From assembly GCA_902799015.1 (NCBI GenBank), contig CADBZI010000037.1, forward strand, positions 1 to 40,763: a DNA stretch of 40,763 nt, given 5' to 3'. This DNA is from an uncultured Lachnospiraceae bacterium. GTDB lineage: Bacteria > Bacillota > Clostridia > Lachnospirales > Lachnospiraceae. The notes beneath the pieces were generated by a model that was not told the DNA's origin, did no database searches, and saw only the letters and a program-made list of their open reading frames with translations. The translations under genes were made by a program, and so were the position numbers. Of the stretch, positions 24,169-31,537 are shown in pieces; the stretch's first letter is position 1; every line of letters begins with the position of its first letter.

Positions 24169-26496
24169 TCACGCTCTTGCATACTTGATAACGCCGTGCA
24201 CTGCGTAGCTGATAAACAGGCAGGCACTTTTTACAGGGCCGAAGCCCATATAACGATAAGCCCGGTAGGTCATTCGGGCACTCTTCAGCTTGTTCCCGCT
24301 CTTTCCGGAAGAGGACAGACGGTACAAAAGAAGAGGTTCGTTGACCGCGCATACCTCGTCATACCGGTTCAGAATGCTCATCCATGTAATGTAATCTTCA
24401 TGAGAGTCTTCATGCACCATGGGGTAATGCCGGGCAACCTCTGTCAGCATGACAACAGAGGAACAGTTGATCTGATTGTGCCGGAGGAGATCCCTGTACG
24501 TCAGCACCGGCTTTACACCGATCACCCGTCCTGTCTTGCTGCCATCCGGTTTGATCAGCTCGCGGCCGGTACAGCACAGCACATCGCCGGTCTCAAAGAT
24601 TCTGGCGAACTGCTTCTTCAGCTTATCCGGCCTCCACATATCATCGGAATCCAGAAACGCCACATACTTGCCCCGGGCAAGCAGCACGCCCCTGTTGCGG
24701 CTCTTCGCCGCCCCGAGATTCTCCTTGTTATGCAGATAAATCACACGCGGATCCGATTCATACTGACGCATGACGCTGTCCGGATTATCCGTCGAATTGT
24801 CATCGACAACCAGAATCTCCAGTTCCTGAATGCTTCCTCTTCCGATCCGGTCTGCCGATTCAAAATGCATATCCTGTGCGAGCACACTGTCAATGGCAGC
24901 CTTCAGCGTGGAAGCACTGTTGTACAGCGGAATAATGACAGAGACCAGAAGCCCCGGAAGCTGTGTGGCTGCGACGTCCTTTGCCCTGACCCCCTTTGGA
25001 AGCGCGGCGGCTTCTTCATAGGTGATCGGTGCAGCGGATCCCGGTGACTGATGCTCTACCAGTTTCAGTTCCCGGATGGTATCCTGCACCTGCTGCTCCA
25101 TCTTTTCAGGATCCTTCGGAAGGAGCTCATCGCGCTCTGACGCGGTCTTCTGGGATGCATCCACACCCTCGGTATTCTCTTTCTGGAACAGAATCTTTAC
25201 GGTTGTCGCGACAAGCTGCAGATCCAGCAGCAATGAGTAATTCTCGATATAAGTCAGGTCCAGCTTCAGCTTGTCATACGGCTTGGTATTGTACTTCCCG
25301 TACACCTGGGCATACCCGGTCAGTCCGGCCTTCACCTTCAGCCGGTAAGAGAATTCCGGGATCTCTTTCTCATACTGGGCGGCAATCTGAGGCCGTTCCG
25401 GCCTCGGGCCAACGATCGACATGTCGCCTTTTATGATGTTGAACAGCTGGGGAAGCTCATCAAAATGAATCTTCCTCAGAACTCTTCCGACCGGAGTAAC
25501 TCTTGCGTCTTTCTTTGCCGCAAGTCTCGCTCCGCTCTTCGTCTCGGAATCTACCCGCATAGACCGGAACTTGATGATCTGAAACACCCTTCCATACTGG
25601 GTCAGCCGTTCCTGCCGGTAAAAAACCGGTCCCCTGTCATACAGCTTCACACAAAGAGCAATCAATACAAGCAGCGGAGACAGAACAATCGCAAGGGCCA
25701 GACATACCACAATATCCAGCAGCCTTTTTACGAACTGCTGCTCCGCGGTGAGTCCCCTGTTGCGCATCAGAAGAAGCGGCGTGTCGAACATGTGGATCTT
25801 CTCCGCTCCCATCAGCATAATATCCGAGATCTTCGGACTGCAGTAGCAGCGCACCCCCTTTTCAAAGCAGTACTTGACTAAAAGGTTGCGTTCATGGGAC
25901 GGAATATCGCCCAGTATGCACGCTTCATGGTTCAGGATATGATCCTTGATGTAGTCGATCCCCCTGCTTACCGGCACCGCCTCCTCGATTTCATATTTAT
26001 CTTTGCGGGAAGCGATGTTTTTCAGCAGCTTTTCCGGATTATGCTGGTCATAGACCAGAAGAACCGATTTGGGAGGATAGATCGTGTTGTAGATCCATCT
26101 CATGAAGATAACCCACACAATTACCAATCCCAGATTGACTGCGGTCAGCTTCAGCATGGGGGTGAGGTGATCCGGAAACTTCCATCGTCCGATCAGTGCC
26201 AGCTGGATATAAGCGAAAATATTTGTACAGAGTACAGAACAGATCTGCGCGATGATGACATCCTGAACGCGCATGTAGCCAACCTTAAATGCGCCGAACA
26301 GCTTTGACATCAGGAATATCACCAGCGCATAGAGTCCGATCAGAACCCAGTTTCCCCGTCTCCAGTAAAATATCTGAATGACAGATCTGCGGTTATACTC
26401 CGTAAACCAGATATAGGCAAAATTCGCCGTCTGCAGCCCGATCACAAGCAGGGACGCAAAAAACATGATCAGGCGCTTGTATCTTTCTCTATCCAT
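24169..26496 (-). CDS. Initiating phosphoglycosyltransferase fused to a GT2 glycosyltransferase
   Basis: 775 residues. N-terminal part: about four membrane helices (10-135) and a CoA-binding-like region (140-240), as in polyprenyl-phosphate sugar transferases such as WbaP or CpsE. The bacterial sugar transferase domain follows at about 253-440: a helix, FYRQERLTQYGRVFQIIKFRSM over 292-313, FDELPQ with the Asp-Glu pair 345-346, MSIVGPRPERP and KAGLTGYAQV. After a polar linker (440-510), a GT2 domain fills about 515-750 (VSVIIPLYNSASTLK, LVVDDNSTD, VAFLDSDDMW). It should load the first sugar phosphate onto undecaprenyl phosphate, and perhaps the second sugar as well. It starts 23 bases after the HPr-like gene. 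Confidence 0.92.
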   Translation of the reverse strand: MDRERYKRLIMFFASLLVIGLQTANFAYIWFTEYNRRSVIQIFYWRRGNWVLIGLYALVIFLMSKLFGAFKVGYMRVQDVIIAQICSVLCTNIFAYIQLALIGRWKFPDHLTPMLKLTAVNLGLVIVWVIFMRWIYNTIYPPKSVLLVYDQHNPEKLLKNIASRKDKYEIEEAVPVSRGIDYIKDHILNHEACILGDIPSHERNLLVKYCFEKGVRCYCSPKISDIMLMGAEKIHMFDTPLLLMRNRGLTAEQQFVKRLLDIVVCLALAIVLSPLLVLIALCVKLYDRGPVFYRQERLTQYGRVFQIIKFRSMRVDSETKSGARLAAKKDARVTPVGRVLRKIHFDELPQLFNIIKGDMSIVGPRPERPQIAAQYEKEIPEFSYRLKVKAGLTGYAQVYGKYNTKPYDKLKLDLTYIENYSLLLDLQLVATTVKILFQKENTEGVDASQKTASERDELLPKDPEKMEQQVQDTIRELKLVEHQSPGSAAPITYEEAAALPKGVRAKDVAATQLPGLLVSVIIPLYNSASTLKAAIDSVLAQDMHFESADRIGRGSIQELEILVVDDNSTDNPDSVMRQYESDPRVIYLHNKENLGAAKSRNRGVLLARGKYVAFLDSDDMWRPDKLKKQFARIFETGDVLCCTGRELIKPDGSKTGRVIGVKPVLTYRDLLRHNQINCSSVVMLTEVARHYPMVHEDSHEDYITWMSILNRYDEVCAVNEPLLLYRLSSSGKSGNKLKSARMTYRAYRYMGFGPVKSACLFISYAVHGVIKYARA

Positions 26497-26519
26497 GAAT
26501 TAAACTCTCCGGAAGCGTT

Positions 26520-26783
26520 TTACTCCCCGGCTGCTTCCTCCAGAATCTCAGACAGAGCCCGGGCGGCCTCTGTCTCGTCTGTTCCGTCACAGCGCAGGCA
26601 GGCTTCCTTTGTAGAATTCACCTGCGCACTGAGAACGCTGAGCACACTCCTCAGGTTATAAGACCTGTCGCCGATCACAAGCTCACTTCTGCAGCGATAC
26701 TCCATTGCCCGCTTGCAGATCTCTCCTGCAGGCCTGAGAAACAGACCACCGGAGCACCCTAGCCGGATGCTTTTCTCTACCAT
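26520..26783 (-). CDS. HPr-like (Crh-like) protein lacking the phosphorylatable His15
   Basis: 87 residues. It aligns with HPr without gaps over the first 46 residues: GLFLRPA (13-19) matches HPr GIHARPA, with Phe15 where HPr has the PEP-phosphorylated His15. Arg17 and Pro18 are kept. YNLRSVLSVL (42-51) matches VNLKSIMGVM and keeps Ser46, the HPr kinase target. The C-terminal GTDETEAARALSEIL also fits the family. Phosphate transfer in sugar uptake is therefore unlikely; a Crh-like signalling or adaptor role is inferred. The ATG lies two bases after the cdaR stop, and the polysaccharide initiating gene follows after 23 bases. Confidence 0.8.
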   Translation of the reverse strand: MVEKSIRLGCSGGLFLRPAGEICKRAMEYRCRSELVIGDRSYNLRSVLSVLSAQVNSTKEACLRCDGTDETEAARALSEILEEAAGE

Positions 26784-26785
26784 CC

Positions 26786-28105
26786 TTACTCGCCCTCCGT
26801 CTGAACAGCCTGTTTTGTGGAAATCACCGTCAACGACACATTCGACGCCAGTTCATATCCTTCCGGAAGCGCGACCTGTACCGGAAGCTCATAGCTGCCC
26901 TCCGCAGCACAGGGCGACAGATCAACACTCAGGCTGAGCGCTTCAGCGGTAAGCTTCTGCGCTTCCTCCGACAGCGCGTGTACCTTCACGACTACCTCAT
27001 CAGCAGGAGTGAAGACCAGATCCATTCCTTCCGGCTTATTTGCGAAGCTGATCGAACTGAGCGGAATGGTCAGCGTGACATCGCCGCTCGCCTCAATCGC
27101 GACTTCGACCTGAACAGAGGGATCCGCATCCGTGATCAGCTTAATGCCGGACATCTCAGAGAGTGAGGCAGTCAGATCAATCTCCGTAGTGATATCCTCG
27201 GTAAGACCTGTCACGTCGATCTGATCAGCGACATCAAACATCGCTCCAAGCGCTTCCAGCGCCTCCTCTGTTCCGGCAACGCTGATCGTTTCCGGAATCG
27301 TGGTAATGCCGGAGACACGATAGCCCCAGGCAGGGCTTCCGGTTGTCTGCACCCGGATCGGTACATCGGTGCGGATTCTCCACAGATCCACCTGCACCTC
27401 AACCGTATGGTTCGTCAGAACATTTCCGTTCTCGTCCTTAAACTCAAGGCTGGCAAGCTGCGCGTCCGTAAAGGTATCTCCGTTTTTGTCATAGATCTTC
27501 AGAACGCTCGATACAGTAGTATCCTCACTCATCCCCTCAACATTCACAGGCGCAACCACCTGATTGATAATGTTGATCAGAGAGCCCGGTCCTGCGATGA
27601 CGATATTCTTTCCCTCTGTGATTGTACTGGCTCCAACCTCCCAGCCAGCCTGGGGAACTCCCTCCGCAGAAACGGATGCAATATAGGTCTGTTCCACCTT
27701 GTCCTCAAGGGTAACCTTGAGACTGGAGGGCGTGAGTTCGATCTCATCCCAGGTCACCACAGGATTCGCGCATGTCACGGTAAGCGGCACGGTGTTCATC
27801 TCTGTGATGTTATTCATGTCAGCTTCCACGTAGAAATCAGAGCCGCTCCTGCCAAGCCGCTCCAGGACAGACTTTTTCTCCGTGACTCTCAGCGTCACGG
27901 TTCCGCTGCCCTGTGCTTCTATGACCTTGCCGATATCCGCGACCGAATCCTGATTGACGATCGTGATCGGAATATTCGGAAACAGCATCGTCCTCGTCGG
28001 ATCGTTCGCGTTCGACACCATGAACCAGATTCCGATCGCGATCAGAAGCGACAGGAGTTTTATCCACAGATTGCCCAGAAGGGCTTTTCGGATCTTGTGC
28101 CCCAT
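26786..28105 (-). CDS. cdaR: YbbR-domain regulator of diadenylate cyclase
   Basis: 439 residues. One N-terminal membrane helix (WIKLLSLLIAIGIWFMVS, about 12-30) is followed by a long extracytoplasmic part made of several YbbR repeats, beta-rich units with patterns such as PITIVNQD, NTVPLTVTC, DVPIRVQTTGSPAWGYRVSG and FANKPEGMD. YbbR/CdaR proteins sit outside the membrane and modulate the activity of CdaA. The ATG shares an A with the cdaA stop (TAATG), so the two are translationally coupled. The name rests on domain plus neighbour. Confidence 0.92.
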   Translation of the reverse strand: MGHKIRKALLGNLWIKLLSLLIAIGIWFMVSNANDPTRTMLFPNIPITIVNQDSVADIGKVIEAQGSGTVTLRVTEKKSVLERLGRSGSDFYVEADMNNITEMNTVPLTVTCANPVVTWDEIELTPSSLKVTLEDKVEQTYIASVSAEGVPQAGWEVGASTITEGKNIVIAGPGSLINIINQVVAPVNVEGMSEDTTVSSVLKIYDKNGDTFTDAQLASLEFKDENGNVLTNHTVEVQVDLWRIRTDVPIRVQTTGSPAWGYRVSGITTIPETISVAGTEEALEALGAMFDVADQIDVTGLTEDITTEIDLTASLSEMSGIKLITDADPSVQVEVAIEASGDVTLTIPLSSISFANKPEGMDLVFTPADEVVVKVHALSEEAQKLTAEALSLSVDLSPCAAEGSYELPVQVALPEGYELASNVSLTVISTKQAVQTEGE

Positions 28106-28983
28106 TATTTCCCCCTCCTGAACAAATGACTCTTTCTGCGCACCGCGGCAGATTTGTTCTGCGCTTCAATCAGACGATCCCGGAGGGTCATCTCGTTGAC
28201 GTTTCGCTGAAGCGTTCCCCTGTAGGCCAGGGAGATCCCGCCGGTCTCCTCCGACACGATAATGGTAAGAGAATCCGTTGCCTCCGACACGCCCACGCCG
28301 GCACGGTGCCTGGTGCCCAGCGCCTTCGACAAAGACTTATTGTCGGACAGCGGAAGGTAGCACGTAGCCGCAGTGACACGGTCATTGCGGATGATCACCG
28401 CACCATCATGAAGCGGTGTGTTATGTTCAAAGATATTGATCAGCAGCTGGCTGGTCACCAATGCATCAATCTCAATTCCGGTTCTTTCATATTCTCTCAG
28501 GTTCTCATTCTGCTCAATGACAATCAGCGCTCCCGTGCGCTCGGCAGACATTTCCAGAGAAGCTCTGACGATTTCATCCAGTGTTTTGTCAGAAAACCGG
28601 CTTGTGTAATTTCTCGAGGATCCGAACAGGAAGGAATGGTTCAAAAGCTCCCGTTCTCCAAGGGTTTCCAGAACCTTTCGCAGCTCCGGCTGAAACACGA
28701 CAACAAGGGTGATAATCGCGATGCTCATTCCCTGATTGATAATATAGATCAGCGTGTCCATCTGAAGCAGATAGATCAGTGCGAGCGCGACGGCAATGAC
28801 CATGATGCCGCGCAGCAGGGTCCACGCGTGGGAGCTCTGAATCCAGTTCAGCAGCCGGTAAACCAGCCATGCCAGGATCAGAATCTCAAGAATATCGATC
28901 AGGGTCAGCGTCACATTCGGCAGGTCCAGCCGGGTGAGATAAGTATTGACCCTTGTAATGAAGGCATTCACCCATGAGATCAT
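28105..28983 (-). CDS. cdaA: Diadenylate cyclase (c-di-AMP synthase)
   Basis: About 292 residues. Three N-terminal membrane helices (about 25-90) precede a cytoplasmic DAC (DisA_N) domain with both signature motifs: LHDGAVI (DGA at 193-195) and GTRHRAG (RHR at 225-227). It makes cyclic di-AMP from two ATP; in Bacillota this controls potassium and osmolyte uptake and cell-wall stability. The start at 28983 (MISWVN) has a GAGGAGGAAGG site upstream and overlaps the stop of the preceding gene (ATGA). An in-frame start 15 codons upstream lies inside that gene. cdaR follows. glmM, often next in this operon, is not here. Confidence 0.97.
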   Translation of the reverse strand: MISWVNAFITRVNTYLTRLDLPNVTLTLIDILEILILAWLVYRLLNWIQSSHAWTLLRGIMVIAVALALIYLLQMDTLIYIINQGMSIAIITLVVVFQPELRKVLETLGERELLNHSFLFGSSRNYTSRFSDKTLDEIVRASLEMSAERTGALIVIEQNENLREYERTGIEIDALVTSQLLINIFEHNTPLHDGAVIIRNDRVTAATCYLPLSDNKSLSKALGTRHRAGVGVSEATDSLTIIVSEETGGISLAYRGTLQRNVNEMTLRDRLIEAQNKSAAVRRKSHLFRRGK

Positions 28984-29570
28984 CCGCGCCTTCCTCCTCT
29001 TTTCGGCACAGCTTCGACATAGTAGCAATACTCGTCATCCTCGAACTCCAGAACCTCCATATGCCTGTAGTCAAGGTCTTCCTGCGACATGTGTCCGCTT
29101 CCTTTCCTTCTTCCGGAACGCGGCGGCTCTTCCCACAGATCATCCTCTTCGTATGCGGATCTGCGCCTTCTATTGTCGTTCCCGTCCATCCGGTTCATCC
29201 TTTCAAGCTGTTCCAGCATCCGATGATACTGATCACGCAATTCACTGATCCTTCGGGTCTTTGACCACGACAGCATCACCGAGATCAGAATCGTCACCGC
29301 CAGCAGACTCAGCCAGGCGATCAGTACAATCATGATCAGGTTTTTGGTCTGGTCCTTCGCAACCGCATCCAGCACCATATCCATATTCAGTGCAGCCAGG
29401 AGAACGGCCGCAGCAAAAAAGAGCAGCGTAACAGCAATCCCCCGTATCCATACCGGATTCGTGATCAAGTCAATCCGGCTGGTATTCTCGGCCTTTCGGA
29501 TCTTTTTCCCGCTGTGCTTCTCAAGCATGGCAAGTCTTGTCATCAAACGGACTTTCTCCTGATCTGCCAT
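28980..29570 (-). CDS. Membrane protein of unknown function, first gene of the cdaA operon
   Basis: 196 residues, not recognised. A charged N-terminal segment (1-40) precedes two membrane helices (about 43-62 and 77-100). A coiled-coil-like cytoplasmic segment (ISELRDQYHRMLEQLERM) follows, then a very polar tail rich in Arg, Glu and Asp that ends with FEDDEYCYYVEAVPKRGG. The stop overlaps the cdaA ATG (ATGA), so the two proteins are made together. It might be a membrane partner or scaffold for the CdaA-CdaR complex, but this rests on position only. A promoter lies just upstream. Confidence 0.75.
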   Translation of the reverse strand: MADQEKVRLMTRLAMLEKHSGKKIRKAENTSRIDLITNPVWIRGIAVTLLFFAAAVLLAALNMDMVLDAVAKDQTKNLIMIVLIAWLSLLAVTILISVMLSWSKTRRISELRDQYHRMLEQLERMNRMDGNDNRRRRSAYEEDDLWEEPPRSGRRKGSGHMSQEDLDYRHMEVLEFEDDEYCYYVEAVPKRGGRRG

Positions 29571-29602
29571 TTCCGCTCTCCTTCACCTGCAGTGTTACTG
29601 GA

Positions 29603-29631
29603 AGTATACCACACAACCATCCCGGCGTCAC
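29603..29631 (-). promoter_or_regulatory. Promoter of the c-di-AMP operon
   Basis: On the minus strand, GTGACG (29631-29626) and TATACT (29608-29603) are separated by 17 bases and lie 33 bases before the first gene. No other clear promoter or terminator was noticed down to the polysaccharide genes. Confidence 0.6.
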
Positions 29632-29648
29632 CTTGGCGAAAAACCGGA

Positions 29649-29676
29649 TTGACCTTCCTTCTCATCGGGGTATTAT
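29649..29676 (+). promoter_or_regulatory. Promoter of the ComF-type gene
   Basis: TTGACC (29649-29654) and TATTAT (29671-29676) with a 16-base spacer, 30 bases before the ATG at 29706. It diverges from the c-di-AMP operon promoter; their -35 boxes are 17 bases apart. Confidence 0.6.
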
Positions 29677-29705
29677 GGAAGTGAGAGTACGCATAGGTAC
29701 CGTCC

Positions 29706-30488
29706 ATGCATTTCGATCCCATTTCAAAACCTGATTCCTCTATCTTCTTTCCCGTCCTGCGCCCTCGCCTGATCCGTGTGGGAGCGGAGTTTCTGAATCT
29801 GCTCTATCCTCCCCGCTGTCCGGTCTGCGAGCGGATTCTGCTTCCCAAGGAAGACCTGATCTGCGGCGAATGTCAAAAGGCGCTTCCCTATGTAGAGGAA
29901 CCGTTCTGTATGTGCTGCGGCAAGCCGCTCCTTCATCACGAAAAAGAACTGTGCGCAGACTGTGAGACACGCGGGCATATCTTTTCGGAGGGCAGAGCAG
30001 TTTTTCTCTATGAGAAGGGAATCCGTCTTTCCGTCAATCGTATGAAGTTTCTGAACCGGCGTGAGTATCTGCCCTTCTATGCCAGATGTCTGCACCGGCT
30101 TCTTCTCGAGATGGAGCCATACTGGCAGGCCCGGTGTCTGGTCCCGATTCCGATGCATCCGAAAAAGCGCGCTGCGCGCGGCTATGACCAGGCAGTCCTG
30201 CTTGCCCGTTCCCTGGCACGCATCAGCGGCCTGCCGGTATCGGAGCATCTCCTGATCCGAACAAGGCTGACAAAGTCCTCCAAGAAGCTGAGCCGCTCTG
30301 AGCGGAGAAAAAACCTTCGGGGTGTATTCAGCATACACCCCGAGGCGGTTATTCCCGAATCTGTCATTCTGGTCGATGACATCTACACCACCGGCACCAC
30401 AATGGATGAAGCCGCCTTCACACTGAAGATGGCCGGAGTAAACAGAATCTTCTTTCTCACTCTGTGCATCGGTCTGGGCAGCGCATGA
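29706..30488 (+). CDS. comFC: ComF-family phosphoribosyltransferase
   Basis: 260 residues. The N-terminal region carries four Cys pairs (CPVC, CGEC, CMCC, CADC), a likely zinc-binding part. The C half is a phosphoribosyltransferase-type domain: LVPIPMHPKKRAARGYDQA, the ComF segment, and VILVDDIYTTGTTMDEAA, the PRPP loop. ComFC takes part in natural transformation or DNA handling; its homologue GntX is used in other bacteria, and the exact reaction is unsettled. The ribosome binding site before the ATG is weak. It converges on the AEC transporter gene with 19 bases between stops. It is alone on the plus strand here, with no other competence genes nearby. Confidence 0.92.
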   Translation: MHFDPISKPDSSIFFPVLRPRLIRVGAEFLNLLYPPRCPVCERILLPKEDLICGECQKALPYVEEPFCMCCGKPLLHHEKELCADCETRGHIFSEGRAVFLYEKGIRLSVNRMKFLNRREYLPFYARCLHRLLLEMEPYWQARCLVPIPMHPKKRAARGYDQAVLLARSLARISGLPVSEHLLIRTRLTKSSKKLSRSERRKNLRGVFSIHPEAVIPESVILVDDIYTTGTTMDEAAFTLKMAGVNRIFFLTLCIGLGSA

Positions 30489-30507
30489 TCCGGCATACGC
30501 GCTTTCC

Positions 30508-31446
30508 TTACCCTGCGATCAGTCGGGCAAGGCCCACCATCAGAGGAATTGTCACCATACTCAACAGTGTGGAGGCCACCACGGCCTGATTGGAAAACTC
30601 ATAATCCTGATCATAGCGAAGCGCCATCATCGTGGCAGTTGTTGCCGTAGGGCAGGCGGACGGAATCAGAATCGCGTAGAAAAGCGCATCCCCGAACCAG
30701 ACGACACGTCTTGCCAGTACCAAAAGCAGACAGGTTACCAGCGGTGCGGCTGCAAGCTTGATCCCCATAACCAGAAACAGTCTTGGTTTTTCCCGGATAC
30801 CGGAAAGACCGGTTTCCGCCAGAACACACCCGGTGACGATCATTCCGAGCGGTGTATTCATAGAGCCAATATAGCTGACCGCCTGCTGCACATGAGACTC
30901 CAGTTTTATCTGCAGCAGGAAACAGGCGATTCCGATCAGCGTACAGAGAACGGTCGGGCTCATCAGCCCTTTCACAATCTGGGACAGGGACGTCTTTCCT
31001 GTTATCTCAACCAGGCCATGCGTCCAGCACAGAATGTTGAACGCAATCATGTATCCGGAAAGATACAGCACCGCCTCCGCTCCCAGCACGGCGCTGACCA
31101 ACGGGATTGCCATAAAGCCGCAGTTGCTGTAGACAGCTAAAAAACGCTCCATCCCGATCCTGGGGTGCGACGACTTCTTTCCCAGCAGAAGACAGCTGAC
31201 GGCAATCACCGCAAAATGGGCCAGAAAGCCGAGCACAATCGCAATCAGAAAGCCGTGTGCAATGGACGGGGTGTACTCTATGGAAAGCATCGCGTTCAGC
31301 AGCATCGCCGGTGTAACCACCATAAGCAGTACATTGGAGATGGTACGGTTTCCGTCATGATCAGACAGATGGGTTCGAAAGATGACATAACCTGCCAGAA
31401 CCATCAGAAACATGATCAATGTCTGTCCGGCTAATATTTGAATCAT
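30508..31446 (-). CDS. AEC-family transporter (auxin efflux carrier type)
   Basis: About 312 residues and around ten membrane helices. AEC features include NVLLMVVTPAMLLNAML, NCGFMAIPLVSAVLG, PLGMIVTGCVLAETGL and PSACPTATTATMMALRYDQD near the end. Bacterial members move malate, malonate or other small organic anions; the substrate is not predictable here. The start at 31446 follows GGGAGGAG, and upstream in-frame codons have no support. It follows argS on the same strand with a 91-base gap and may be co-transcribed with it. No terminator was seen after the stop. Confidence 0.9.
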   Translation of the reverse strand: MIQILAGQTLIMFLMVLAGYVIFRTHLSDHDGNRTISNVLLMVVTPAMLLNAMLSIEYTPSIAHGFLIAIVLGFLAHFAVIAVSCLLLGKKSSHPRIGMERFLAVYSNCGFMAIPLVSAVLGAEAVLYLSGYMIAFNILCWTHGLVEITGKTSLSQIVKGLMSPTVLCTLIGIACFLLQIKLESHVQQAVSYIGSMNTPLGMIVTGCVLAETGLSGIREKPRLFLVMGIKLAAAPLVTCLLLVLARRVVWFGDALFYAILIPSACPTATTATMMALRYDQDYEFSNQAVVASTLLSMVTIPLMVGLARLIAG

Positions 31447-31537
31447 CCTCTGGCTCCTCCCATAACGAAGCTTTGTAAATTGACGAACCGTTCCCGGATG
31501 CCGGTTTTGATGCAATATGGCATGCTGCTGTCAGCCC

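Noticed and set aside
26520-26783. Ordinary HPr of the phosphotransferase system
   Set aside because: The phosphorylated His15 is replaced by Phe, and no ptsI or sugar permease gene is nearby.
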